A DNA stretch of 64,000 bases from NCBI GenBank assembly GCA_934047225.1, contig OW203985.1:10185501-10249500 (forward strand). Reading direction: 5' to 3'. The first letter of the stretch is position 1. Each line of letters starts with the position of its first letter. Position numbers and translations under genes: made by a program. This document shows, piece after piece, positions 36,505 through 47,710 of the stretch. The notes beneath the pieces were generated by a model. That model had not been told where the DNA came from. It worked only from the letters and a program-made list of their open reading frames with translations, and did no database searches. This stretch comes from Ypsolopha sequella. Taxonomy: Eukaryota > Arthropoda > Insecta > Lepidoptera > Ypsolophidae.

Positions 36505-37205
36505 AGGAGTATGGTCAGCGATCCCAAATGCCTCTTGATACCGAGTTTCATGTGAATGGGACTACTTTTTAGTACCTTCCAAAAAATTGTCAAAACATCT
36601 ACATTTTACGTTTTGATATCTAATGTATTCCCTGTAAAACCATTCATTACAGTCTAAACCTAGTCTCTAGCACCAGCCGTTCAAGGTCGAAAAACATTTT
36701 GCCAAAAAAAAATCGTTTTTATCTTTTTTTTTCCATTGGAAAGATCACGCCAAGCCCTTTTCTTAGGGTAAGTACTCTTGAACACGGGTCTAGCTTCAGC
36801 CGTCAGCCGTTTAATAAGGTCTACCACCTTCCGTTCCGAAGATATGGCCGAAAGAATATTCTGGCAAAAAATATTTTGGTCTATTTTTTGGGACATCCCT
36901 AGTGTCAGAAACAACCGCAACATCAGGCACATCCCTAGTGTTGGGCCCATCCCTAGCGCCAGGCACATCCCTAATGTCGGGTACATCACTATGTCAAAGT
37001 GAAAGAATGACAAAGCCCATCTCTAGTGTCAGAGACATCACTTTGTCAAAGTCAAATAATGTCAAAGCACATCCCTAACGTTGGGACATCACTACGAACT
37101 CGGAGACATCACTATTTCGAAGTCAAGAAAATGTCAAAGCCCATTTCTAGTGTCTGTGACATCACTATGTCAAAGTTAAAGAATGTCGAAGCACATCCCT
37201 AACGT
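36505..37205. repeat. C-family fragment followed by a CATCCCTA minisatellite
   Basis: The segment 36515-36890 contains phrases from the right arm of the large foldback at 44356-45690: CTTGATACCGAGTTTCA, AAGCCCTTTTCTTAG, GGGTCTAGCTTCAGCCGT, CCACCTTCCGTTCCGAAGAT. About 13 diverged units of 20-30 bp follow (36890-37205), each with CATCCCTA or a variant such as CATCACTA, separated by GTGTC or TGTCAAAG text. Confidence 0.75.
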
Positions 37206-38310
37206 CAGAACATAGAACGTCTTTATTGGTAATTACAGGTAATTTAAAGAGAATTAACATACAGTACTTTGGTACTTAATAAACATAGTCACATAAATAG
37301 AAACAAAAAATAATCAATTAAAAATAATTTGAATAAATAATGAAATATTAATAAAAGAAATCTAATTTCATAATGTAAAATTCTAAATTAATAATAATTA
37401 AATAAAAAAAGAGGTTAAATCTACCCTTCAAAGAATTCCTCCACACTGTAGAGGTTCTGCTCGATAAGCCAATGCTTCAACCTAGCCTTGAATGAAGCAA
37501 CAGACTCGGCGGCTGTTAGGTGTGCGGGGACACAAATTATTGTTTTGTGGCGGGGATGTGGATATAGACTTTGGGGGCCCTCAGGCTTAGGTCGTTGTTG
37601 AGCATTTTGTGAGCTTATGGTTCAGCGAAACAAGTTTATCGGCTCTTCGAGTACAGTTACGGTGAATATCACTGAATTGAGAGATATTTTCGTGCACGAA
37701 GACCGCAACCTGGAGGATCACAATCGACGGTAACGTGAGGATGCCTGGCTGACGTGCGCTGCGATACTTGTACAATTGCTCGGACGGCCCTTTTCTGCAT
37801 CTTGAAGACGCGCCCCCAGTCAGCAGCGAGTGCACTATCGTGCGTACCACGTCGCTAGGTACCGTGCAAGCCAGCCGCCTCAGAGCGAAGCTGGCGCTAC
37901 CCAAACGCGCGCATAGCTCCTCGATGTGTGATCCCCATGTAAGTCCGCGGTCGAGCTCGAAACCAAGGAAGGTGCTTGCCTCAACCTGCTCAATTTGTAT
38001 GTCGTCCACTGAGACCCTCAAAGACTTCTTTGGTCGCCCCGAAAGGCTAAAATGAAGGAAGTTAGTTTTACCGAGGTTGAGAACAAGACCATTCATTCTA
38101 AACCATCGCGACCGGTTCGAGGCGCTTTCGTTCAAACGTACCTCGAGCTGATCAAGGCTGGGAGAGACCACAATGCCTGCCACGTCATCAGCATACATGT
38201 ATATTTCGCTGTTCGGTAGGGCCTCAGGAAGATCATTTGGAATCAACGAAAAAATTATGTTTCAAACTGACGAACCCTGAGCCATACCACCCCCCATAGA
38301 TGTTGTAATG
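37206..38310 (-). pseudogene. LINE ORF2 C-terminal half, broken
   Basis: On the minus strand a degraded GMAQGS-like block with a stop (about 38270-38310) precedes IPNDLP. The main frame (38246 to 37587) then carries MYADD (residues 17-21), the catalytic aspartates, followed by LNLGKTNFLHFSL and FLGFELDRGLTWGSHIEEL. A frameshift near 37590 moves the C terminus to another frame (ESVASFKARLKHWLIEQNLY, ending at 37421). A 3' UTR with AATAAAG ends near 37206. The LINE lineage differs from that of the 12.8-kb element. Confidence 0.85.
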
Positions 38311-38956
38311 GGCTGCGATCTTACTCAACGGTATGTAATGGATTTTCATACGAATTCACTGGGTATAATTGAAACACTTACTGGAGACTTGAATCAGCTC
38401 TCCAGCCCGCCCGATTCTGTATCTTTGGTTGCTAACTGGACTGGGTAACAGATAACAACTGAACTTTCAAAATTTCCTTAAGTGGGTATTGAACTTTTTA
38501 CAAACTGTGTCGTCACTTCAAGTGCGACCATATCCTTAGACAATCGGAATTCGATAGTATATCTATATTTTTTATGATAGGCACCCAGTGCAGTTGGTAA
38601 CTAGATATACACAATAGGCCCGCAGGATGGATTACTGGTTTGTCTTGACGGTATGAAATGATAACACGACAATGTATTTTTTTTAAAAGAACCTAACGGA
38701 CACTATAACACTACTACTGTATTTCGGAAATGTGTAATCGTTTTATTGTGTGATGAAAATTACACAATAAGGACTTTCTTGTCTATTTCCTTCCTAGTCT
38801 GAAGGCTACTGGAATGAGAAATGAGTCTGAAGGTCTGAAGGAAAGGCTACTTTCCTAGGCTAGTCAAGAGCGGGGTCAATTTAAAAGTCGAGACTTATTT
38901 TAATGTTTTGCTGATGCCAAAAATCCATGTCAATAGTCTCGAATGTTGTTCAAACA

Positions 38957-39107
38957 ATGGTGTCGATTCGGTGTAACACGACTTAACTTATTTGACAGGA
39001 TTAAACTTAATCCTTGCCTTTTCGGTAAAGAAAGAAAAAGACAGGGCGCTAAAATAAGGTCATTCCTGTCAAATAAGTTATGTCGTGTTACACCTAATTG
39101 ACACAAT
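38957..39107. mobile_element. D-family palindromic MITE, copy 2
   Basis: GGTGTCGATTCGGTGTAACA on the left and TGTCGTGTTACACCTAATTG on the right are imperfect complements. The middle has CTTTTCGGTAAAGAAAGAAA. No coding sequence. Confidence 0.82.
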
Positions 39108-39509
39108 AATTGTCGTTCTATTTACTTTATTATTGGAGTAAATGGCATTGTTAAAGCTAAATAAATTTAACTATCACAAGGTGCAAATAATTATTATCTG
39201 ATTCTGCCCAGCTGTAAATAATAAAATATAAGTCATTCATTACTTTTATATTATTGATACCTACATTGATGGAAATGACTTCCTAAAAATGTACGGAAAA
39301 GTGAAATGAGCTTTTAACATGTCCATGACAGGAAGGTGACAAACCGTGATGGATAAAATAATACTGAGAGACCGACGCCAAACGAGTTAACACGACCTCA
39401 ACATAATATCCCCAGTCCAGGAATCTATCAGCGCATTGACAGTGCGCCAAAAACACCAGGTCCGTCGGGAACATCAGAACGAAGGAAAGGGCAGATTTAG
39501 CAACATATT

Positions 39510-39643
39510 TGTGTCGATTCGGCGTAATACGACTTAACTTATTTGATAGGACTAACCTTTTTAAGCGTCCTGTCCTTTTCTTTCTTTATCGAAAAGATAA
39601 GGACAGAACGCTCAAATTAAGTTTAGTCCACCGAATCGACACC
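39510..39643. mobile_element. D-family palindromic MITE, copy 3
   Basis: The left end GTGTCGATTCGGCGTAATAC pairs with the right end CCGAATCGACAC. The right arm lacks about 20 bp compared with copy 2, only 400 bp away. Confidence 0.8.
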
Positions 39644-39649
39644 ATTGTA

Positions 39650-41930
39650 AAAGGATTTCTGGGATTAATAAAAACAATCTAACCGCCTGATAAAAGTGAA
39701 AGATTTTCAGATTACAACTGAGTTGCTCTGATTTACAACTAAAGCTACCTCGTGATCCAGCAAAGATATAAAATAACGGCAACGTCATAAAAACAAATGT
39801 AGTTCGTAATGCTAGTGGAAGGACCCGCGTTTATCTGGATTACATCGATGAGTCGGCGCACATTTCCGTGTTGAAACTGTTTCGCGTCTCTGCTCTGTCT
39901 GTCCGCGGAGAAGCCGATGCTATTTCAAGATTGGTTACTCTTGTTACTGCCATCATAATATTACTTTACACTCTCTGTAACCAATATGTTTATTTTGAGA
40001 CGAAACCCTGGACTGAATATGATCAATGCAACAATGCGAGGTAGATACCTACTGTATGTCCGTACCCACAAACGTAAATATCATTGATAAGAAATTTAGG
40101 TCAATATGTAAAGCCAAGTCAAGCAAAATGTAGGTACGTCTGGGCAAAACTGAACTAAACGGCAATGGAAATATTATCAAGGTTAAAGTACAAGACTTCC
40201 GATTGTGTGACTAAACGTAAACGTTGACATAATGTTGAATCAAACTGTTTTTTTTTAAACTGCGTTTGCTTTGGTGGCTCTGCAACTGCATCTCTATTAC
40301 ATTTAATATGACGTGAGAAGATTAATTTGCAATATGTAATGATAACAATTGCAGAGACAATTTAGCACCCAGTTGGATCCAAGTAACGATGGTGCTGCAA
40401 GGCGGCTGTCGTGGGGGCGCTCCCACGTCATGTCTTGGAGTACCCACCTCACCTAACCTATTCAGAGAATGTCGCCCCGCCTACTTGAGTCGTTGCTCAA
40501 GCATTGATATTCAATACACCGGTAATTATAATAACTGTCGCACTATAAACCGGTAAGAATATCTAGAAGCATCTATTATCGCATAGATATCTTCGTGGAA
40601 TCTGGTTTCAATAATGTACTCGTAAGTACTCGATATAAGTAAGTACACTCAGAAATGAGTAAAAGTTTTGACGAATGGGACTCATACTCATTCACGACCA
40701 TGATTGAATAATGAAATTAAAAATCAAAACAATAACACCTAATAACAATGGACGCTAGTTTCTGAAGTAAGGAATAATATTGACTCATGCAAGATTCCTC
40801 CCTCTTAACTGTAATAGTAGGTAGATGAATAAACTTAGTACGAATATGTAGATAATATTAATTATTTCGAAATATTAGAGGGAAATAAGAAAGTTCTAAA
40901 TAAAATGGTGTTTGTTCCTGAATAGGCATTCTGGTTTACAGCTTTTGGCTATTGATTACATATTTCTACCGCCCCTTTTGTAAAGAAGACTAACGTTGCT
41001 GTATAGAGGAATCCTAATTATTATGGGCACTGTAGTGTCGTGGGTTGCAACCTATTGAGAGCACCTACGTGTCAGCCCATGCTGCTCGTTTTGTCTCGTA
41101 GTTTCGCAACGCGATGCACTGGCCCTGGTTATTTGAGTCAGGCCTTTGGCACCAAATTCTTAGCCCACATCCCCGCCTGCGGAGCAGGTGGAAAGCGGTT
41201 TGTGGCGATACCTATCATCAGTTATGCAAGACTTCGATATGGCATGCGCCTTATACGAGTAGGATACGAAAGCCGACGATACGGTTCTTTGTCGGGCTTG
41301 GTGTCGATACCTAGACAGTTTTGATATCAGCCATGGGAGGACTTCCGGCTTTACATATAGAGATTTGTGTGTGTGTGTGTGTCTCATATATAGTTATTAT
41401 GCTTCAGAAATATTAAGCGCATGAATGTTATGTTATGTTATAACTTCATTGTTTTGTTCCTATTTTGGCTAAAAATAGTTGTTTTAAAACTAGGCTCTAC
41501 GACTTTTCTTGTTTCAGATTTAATATCCCTTCTATTTGTAATATCAGTGTTTAACCTTTCGTGTATCTTATTTAGCGATAAATTGTGTCGACCGAAATGA
41601 GTTCATCGGTTTACGACCACAATGGGTTCGAACGTTTGTATTAGCTTTAATGAATGTCCCACTCGCAAAAAGGTATTATGTCCTCGCATGTCCACTTAGT
41701 CACGCCTACTGAGTCAATTAGTGGTCGCAAAGTTGCCATATTCACAAATTAAGAATAACGATTTGTTTATGTTGTTTGAATGTTCGCTAACCATACATAG
41801 CTTTCAATGCAATGCAACCTACGCTACTCTTTTGCATACATTATTTTGTCACGAACTCACGAATGAGAAAACTGTTAACATCTTCTGTTTGTTGTTTTTA
41901 TACATAGTTTTGAATTGAAATCCGTTATAT
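39650..41930. other. AT-rich spacer, nothing firmly recognised
   Basis: Plus-strand open frames at 41040-41324 overlap each other in two frames and show no family motif. A (TG)n run lies near 41365-41385. No inverted repeat was seen. Confidence 0.4.
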
Positions 41931-41936
41931 TCAATA

Positions 41937-42282
41937 CAGTACTCTCTCGCTAATCCGCCACCAAAAAATCTGGACTACCGGTGGATTACCGAAAACGGCG
42001 GATTATAATGTACAGGAACATCAAATTGAGGAAAACAACAAAAAATTTTAACCATATCGTATGACATTCCATTTTCGTGAGCCCATTTAATGCAAATATC
42101 TACGCCATCCAAAGCGTCCTCTGATTTGACAGTGCAATCTACATGCAACGATATTTCGTCTGATGAGTTATCCGGTTCAAAGGATTCGTTTACAAGCTCA
42201 TCGAGAGACATCGACTTGCAAAAAATGGGCGGATTATAGTAGTTGTCGGATTATCAAGCGGCGGACTAGCGAGAGAGTACTG
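41937..42282 (-). mobile_element. pogo/Tigger-like deletion derivative with transposase tail
   Basis: Termini CAGTACTCTCTCGCTAATCC and, in complement, CAGTACTCTCTCGCTAGTCC are flanked by TA at 41935-41936 and 42283-42284. Tigger-type termini start CAGT and duplicate TA. A minus frame (42211 to 41975) reads SFEPDNSSDEISLHVDC and KSEDALDGVDICIKWAHENG. This resembles the acidic and helical tail of jerky/pogo transposases. The DDE domain and DNA-binding domains are deleted, so it cannot move by itself. Confidence 0.8.
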
Positions 42283-42481
42283 TACTTAAATTTCATCCGA
42301 TTCCAATGTTTTGTATTGCGACGGGGACCACAACAGATTCATAAATATTTCGGTTCCTTTAACCGGAAAGTTTCTAATGGTGGGTTCGGTACTTAGGAAT
42401 ATGTGTAAAACTTTGGTAAGTATAAAAATGAACAACGAGTAAAAGTATCTTGATGTTCTTTCTTTCTGGCACAAATTAACG

Positions 42482-42705
42482 TTTTTAGGGTTCTGTACCT
42501 AAAGGGCTCCGCCCTTTCTGTCACTCCGCTGTCCGTCTGTCTGTCTGTCTGTCTGTCTGTTTTTGATCTTTGACAGACGATGATCATCAAGAATTTCAAT
42601 TCCTACATTACATCCATAGTCTTCGAGATAGAACCTCTGTGACAGACGGACACGAGTATGTTCTTATAAGGGTTTCGGTTTTCCTTTTAAGATACAAAAC
42701 CCTAA
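42482..42705. repeat. B-family 3' ends in inverted orientation
   Basis: The left edge TTTTTAGGGTTCTGTACCTA and right edge AAGATACAAAACCCTAAAAA are inverted copies of the B terminus. Both are followed inward by GTCTGTC/GACAGAC runs. The (GTCT)n run at 42533-42560 makes the shadow frame there. Confidence 0.65.
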
Positions 42706-42727
42706 AAATTTGTTTTCAGAGAAAAAA

Positions 42728-43304
42728 CCGGTCAAGTGCGAGTCAAACTCGCGCACTAGGGTTCCATACGGGCACGCCTTGCAGCACAACTCTTAAAACA
42801 GTTTGGTAAATTATTCCACTTGCAGTTATGGAGGACCAATGTAACTTGACACTTACAGTCTATTAAACTCTATGTATCTAAAGATTCTACAGGGTCTAAT
42901 GAAGTCATTTATAACTTCGTAAATAATTTAATATTTGTAATTTTCTGATTTATTCCCATGTGTGTGATGAAAGTAAGACCTAGCTGTAAACGAAATTTCT
43001 AAGTCGACTGAAAGTGCCGTATAGGATTTGATTCCCTTGAGAGGTCAAACATTTGTATGAAATTGATTATATAAAGTGCAATAACTTTTTTTGCGTCGAG
43101 TTAAAAACCTGATTTTTTTACAGCACCATGGGGCCGTATCAGTTTCAACGTAGAAGGTATTAGTTTGTTTCAACTTGATATCTCATACGGATCCCGACCA
43201 AAAGAGTCTTGACAGACGGATGGTGAGACAGACAGACAGATGGACAATCAAGTGATCCTATAAGGGTTCCGTTTTTTTCATTTTGAGGTACGGAACCCTA
43301 AAAA
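42728..43304 (+). repeat. B-family repeat, complete copy
   Basis: The head CCGGTCAAGTGCGAGTCAAA and GGGTTCCATACGG lead to GACAGACAGACAG text and the end AGGTACGGAACCCTAAAAA. This is 577 bp, between the short (303 bp) and long (754 bp) copies. Confidence 0.82.
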
Positions 43305-43929
43305 TAAGTAGACTCACTAATCATTTGTTAAAAACAATAGTTATCTGAAGAAGCAACAAACTTTCTGGAACTCTACTTACCAAATGCTTACCAGCAGTGG
43401 CGTGCATAGAACTATTTTCCGGAAAAGCAATCAGAAGATCAAGATTGACAATAAAAAAAATGTGAAAAAATTTAAATAACATTTTGAAAAAAAAAAGTTT
43501 GTATGACGCCAGGGTTAGGCACTGCCTACCAGAGCTGTCATATGGACCAAATAAAAAGTCCGTAAAAGACCGAAAACGTATAAAAAGTCCTAAATCATCA
43601 AATAGGACTTTTTCAACCGTGAGCGAGTCCGCGGACCACGGACCGATCGGACTTTTTCGGGCTTCGGGTTAGTCCGTTCAGTCCGTTGGTCCGTTGCTAG
43701 TCCGTTGTGTGTAACGAAATGATTATGGATGGTTTTATGCAAGTATAGCGTGACAAAATAATGTTATTCGAAGGATGTGATGACGAGTTGACGACTAAGA
43801 ATCGAAATATATGTTTTGCAGGTATGTATTCATTCATATTTTCTTCATATTGTCCATACTTAATTTTGACTATATATAAAGCTACAAAACGGTAACTTAC
43901 TGACTGACTGACTGACATGGTTGTTTAGT

Positions 43930-44345
43930 TTGAAGGAGTCTTTTGACATGGTAGTAATGTATGAAAACAATGTCAGTTGTCTAATACTGAGTGGGGAAAA
44001 ACCTTGACATTTGACATTTTTTGACATTTGACATGGTTTTTTGACATTTTAGTGAGACGTGTCGTTGTATGGGAGTTTTGAAAAATTTTTCGTGTGAGTA
44101 GGCGAGCCCGAAGGGCGAGCCTACGAACGAGCACGAACGAGCGAGCGAGCGAAGTTCGTAGTGATGTACCTGGGTACTAGGGATGGGAAAGATTGACATT
44201 TTTGACAGAACGAGCCCGCGAGCGCGAAGCGCGAGCGGGCGAAGTTCGCCGGGACAAGTACGCGAGCGTGAAGCGCGAGCTTGCGCAGTTCCTAGGGATG
44301 TCCTCGATCACTAGGGATGGGAAAAATTGCCTTTTTTTTTTTAAG
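43930..44345. repeat. TGACATTT-rich segment with GAA-loop micro-hairpins and TAGGGATG motifs
   Basis: It contains repeated TTGACATTTGACATTT and three self-complementary GC modules with a GAA centre: GAGCCCGAAGGGCGAGCC (44104-44121), GAGCGCGAAGCGCGAGC (about 44220) and GAGCGTGAAGCGCGAGC (about 44265). TAGGGATG occurs after each. It is the outer left part of the C-family foldback and lacks coding meaning. Confidence 0.7.
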
Positions 44346-44355
44346 GGATGTACCG

Positions 44356-45690
44356 AAAAAAAAAATTGTTTTGGCCATTTCTTCGGAACGGAAGGTGGTA
44401 CATCCCTAGGGGTCGGACCATAGGGTGCCAAAAAAGTTTTTTTTTTTTTTTAATGTTAAAACTTTAACCGCCCGTATCTCCTAGACGGCTTGAGTAAGAC
44501 CCATGTTGATGGGTGTCTAAGAAAAGGTCTCGCCGAGATCTAGCCCCCCCACAGTGTCAAAACTTTAACGGCCCGTATCTCCCAAACGGCTGAAGCTAGA
44601 CCCATGTTCATGGTACTCTAAGAAAAGGGCTCGACGAGGTCTAACTGAAAATGAAAAAAAAAAAAAAGTCGAAAAAAAAAAATATTTTTACCAAAACTTT
44701 GATCGGCTATATCTCCCGAACCGTATGTCCTAGCGAGTTGCGGTTTCGACTTTAGTGATCGGTTTGCCGAGGGCTTCCCGAGCGCATAAAAAAAATTGAC
44801 ATTTGACAGGTTTTGACATTTTCTTGACAGGTCCAAAAAAGTGCTCCGATTCGCTTGAAACTCGGTATCAAGGGGCAAATGGGGTCGGTGATTACGAATT
44901 CATTGTTAAATTTGACACCTTTTGATAACCGACAAGGATTTTGACAGTTTTTTGAAAAAAAATTGATCGGACATTTCTTCGGATCTAATGGCGAGGCCGA
45001 AGGCCGAGCCTTCAAGTGTCTTTCGAGCGAGGCCGAAAAACGAGCATGTGAGGACGGAGAACGCGCCAGCGAGGCCGAGTCCAATCAATTTTTTTTCAAA
45101 AAAGTGTCAAAATCCTTGTCGGTTATCAAAAAGTGTCAAATTTAACAATGAATTCGTAATCACCGACCCTACTTGCCCCTTGATACCGAGTTTCAAGCGA
45201 ATCGGAGCACTTTTTTGGACCTGTCAAAAAAATGTCAAAACCTGTCAAATGTCAAATTTTTTTATGCGGTCAGGAAGCCCTTGGCAAACCGATCACTAAA
45301 GTCGAAACCGCAACTCGCCAGGACTTACGGTTCGGGAGATATAGCTGATCAAAGTTTTGGCAAAATATATATTTTTTTCGACTTTTTTTTTTTTTTTTTC
45401 ATTTTCTGTTAGAGATCGTCGAGCCCTTTTCTTAGAGTACCATGAACATGGGTCTAGCTTCAGCCGTTTGGGAGATACGGGCCGTTAAAGTTTTGACACT
45501 GTGGGGGGCTAGATCTCAGCGAGACCTTTTCTTAGACACCCATCAACATGGGTCTAACTCAAGCCGTCTAGGAGATACGGGCGGTTAAAGTTTTGACATT
45601 AAAAAAAAAAACTTTTTTGGCACCCTATGGTCCGACCCCTAGGGATGTACCACCTTCCGTTCCGAAGATATGGCCAAAACAATTTTTTTT
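44356..45690. mobile_element. C-family giant palindrome (foldback element), arms about 610 bp
   Basis: The arms 44356-44967 and 45084-45690 are inverted copies with few differences. Matching pairs run from ATTGTTTTGGCCATTTCTTC (outer) through GGTGCCAAAAAAGTTTTTTT, ACCCATGTTGATGGGTGTCT, TTGCGGTTTCGACTTTAGTG and GCTCCGATTCGCTTGAAACT to AAAAAAAATTGAT (inner). The 116-bp spacer holds two more GAA-centred modules (GGCGAGGCCGAAGGCCGAGC). All long open frames here are mirror images of one another, which argues against genes. A related fragment is at 36505-37205. Confidence 0.88.
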
Positions 45691-45691
45691 C

Positions 45692-45795
45692 CAACATATA
45701 ATCGCTTCTATGAAAAGCAAATAAGGTCTTTGCCATTAGACTTATTGTGCTGGACGGAAATTAAAAAAAAGTTGCTAGGGTATGCCATCCTCTTA
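45692..45795 (+). repeat. R1-family 3' fragment
   Basis: CAACATATAATCGCTTCTAT, AGCAAATAAGGTCTTTGCCA and GCTAGGGTATGCCATCCTCT, then TTAA, match the 3' end of 22918-23406. It abuts the right arm of the foldback. Confidence 0.8.
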
Positions 45796-46209
45796 ATCGA
45801 AGTTTTCAGGTATTTCAATATTATTCAATAAAATACACGACATTTTTTCGACTATTTATCAAATTGTAGCACAGCATTTATTGCATAACTCTATTGAAGT
45901 AATCTAACGGACTGTTTCGGACCAACTCGGACCGGACCGGCTTTTTACCGAAATAGGGCTAGTCCGTTCGGTCCGCTGGAGTTTAGGGCTCACCATAAAA
46001 GTCCATCGGACCAGGTCCGAGTCCTATTTGAACGGACCAACTTAGGGCTTATATTTGGTCCATGTGACAGCTCTGCTGCCTACCCTACAGTGAACATTTT
46101 CATACAAACTTTTTTTTTCAAAGAGTTATTAAATTTTTTCACATTTTTTTAATTTTCGAACTTGACCTTCTGATTGCTTTTCCAGAAAAAAGCTCTATGC
46201 ACGCCACTG

Positions 46210-46625
46210 CTTACTAGGATCTAGAACTCGAGAGAAGATTTGACATGAAATACTGTCAGTTTGCAAAATACATTCTCGAATAGATGTGCTCTGAAGTAGA
46301 GCGGGGGGCGGGTTGAAGTGCTTCCTTCGGTTGCGTGACTCGCGGACCCCTTATCGCGTTCATTGATAGATTTATCTGGCCGAGTGACGAGGTCGCGCTA
46401 CGCCCTGTCAGCCCAACAGCCCGCACGCCTGAGCCATCTCTACTCAGTTTGTACGAACGAATGATATTGCTATGGCAAGTGCATTGTCTTTGCCTTGGAC
46501 TAAAACCCCATTCCTCAACACGAACCAAGGGGTATGTCAAGAAAATGCTGCAAATGTGCAGTTTTCATGAGACATCCAATTCAAGCGAACGTGCTGATAG
46601 GTGACTCTAATACTAGCAGATACCC
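46210..46625. other. spacer with a GC-richer block
   Basis: Open frames on both strands (46256-46604) overlap each other and carry no recognisable motif. It may be coding-like by composition only. Confidence 0.35.
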
Positions 46626-46629
46626 TTAA

Positions 46630-47216
46630 CCCGCCACTGGTGACGTTATGTGTCTGTGAGACCGGGTAGTTCGAAAAAATCTAATATTTTTTTCACCGTT
46701 CATCGAATTACATTGCGATTTCGAGGAGCTGCCTTATTTCACGCTCCTTACCGTTCTCTTGCCATAAATTTAAAAAATATGTATGCCTTGAGCACGTAGT
46801 GCCTACTTGCTCGAGTTGTTTGGCTGTTGAAAATGAGTGATTTTAGTATTATATATTTTTTTGGTAGAAGTGTTACCATTTATGTTGCTTTATTTTATGT
46901 TTCCAATGTCATAATACTGACTAAGGCTAAATTCATCGTTAAATATTTAAGATTGTTGCGAAATTTTTTAGTTAAAAAATATTGTTAAAATACTTTATAA
47001 TTTTAATGCATCCAAAGATATTATCTAATGTTAATAAAAGAGATTTGATTTATGAAATACCTATGTTTTATTGACAAAAAAAAATCTTATTTTATAACCT
47101 TTCCAGTGAAAAGTAGCATGAACAGCAAATTATAGAAAAACTCGTAGTCAAAAACCCCGGTGCTTGAGACCGGGGTCACCAGCAATGTAAGTCAAAAACA
47201 CGTCACCAGTGGCGGG
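46630..47216. mobile_element. piggyBac-type MITE, TTAA-flanked, CCC termini
   Basis: TTAA at 46626-46629 and 47217-47220 flanks inverted termini CCCGCCACTGGTGACGT and ACGTCACCAGTGGCGGG. A TTAA duplication plus CCC start is the piggyBac signature. The 587-bp AT-rich interior has no transposase. A subterminal GAGACCGGG motif appears at both ends. Confidence 0.85.
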
Positions 47217-47220
47217 TTAA

Positions 47221-47706
47221 AATGAGACTTCTATTCAGTCACATTTAGTATCCCTCTGGGTAGCAATCAATAATGTGTTAAACTCATAGGTACGTATGCT
47301 ATGAACCTAATTATATAATAAAATTAATCTCATAAAGTCATTTGTGGCGTGTGACAACGTTATCTAAAAAGAATATTGTCACTCCATGTCGTCTCATCGA
47401 TGTCGAAAAGGCGACTAAGGGATTATAAAAAGGTATGCCAATAATCTATGTCTCTCTGTAGTGTTGAGGGTCATAAGGTCATCGGATCTTGGCACCGTCT
47501 TCAGAGACGATATAGGGACCTATTTACTGGTGGTAGACTGCGATCCTGGCTTGTCACAAGTCCTCATAATGAAACCATGCCGCCAAGCGACGCGTTGTTT
47601 TCCAGCATGACGCAATAAGTTAGCCGTACCGGAGGGGCAGCCCCAAATCTAAGTAGATTTTTTTTAAGGCGGGGCACAATCTTACACTTCGGCCCTACTG
47701 ACCCCT
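47221..47706. other. spacer with LINE/SINE-like phrases
   Basis: GTCTCATCGATGTCGAAAAG followed by GCGACTAAGGGATTA is a phrase I recall from lepidopteran retroelement 3' regions. No frame or boundary can be defined. Confidence 0.35.
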
Positions 47707-47710
47707 TTAA

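Larger units (their letters stand above)
43530..46075. mobile_element. 2.5-kb hAT-like element nested in the A MITE
   Basis: Termini CAGAGCTGTCATATGGACCA and, in complement, CAGAGCTGTCACATGGACCA are flanked by a perfect 8-bp duplication, CTGCCTAC (43522-43529 and 46076-46083). Many short AGTCCGTT/GGTCCG motifs crowd both ends (43555-43710 and 45900-46050), as expected of hAT subterminal transposase-binding repeats. No transposase frame is present. The interior is occupied by the foldback at 44356-45690 and an R1 fragment. Confidence 0.9.
43395..46209. mobile_element. A-family hAT-like MITE split by a nested insertion
   Basis: The left end CAGTGGCGTGCATAGAACTA and the right complement CTCTATGCACGCCACTG match the 12170-12404 element. 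The flanks CTTACCAG (43387-43394) and CTTACTAG (46210-46217) are a 7/8 target duplication. The original MITE was about 260 bp. The other 2.5 kb are a later insertion at 43530-46075. Confidence 0.9.

Noticed and set aside
41040..41387. Plus-strand 94-codon and overlapping frames
   Set aside because: Two plus frames and one minus frame are open at once and no family is recognisable. Composition alone can explain this.
44752..45412. Several open frames of 60-110 codons on both strands
   Set aside because: They are mirror copies created by the two arms of the palindrome. The same peptide appears on both strands, which is expected of an inverted repeat and not of genes.
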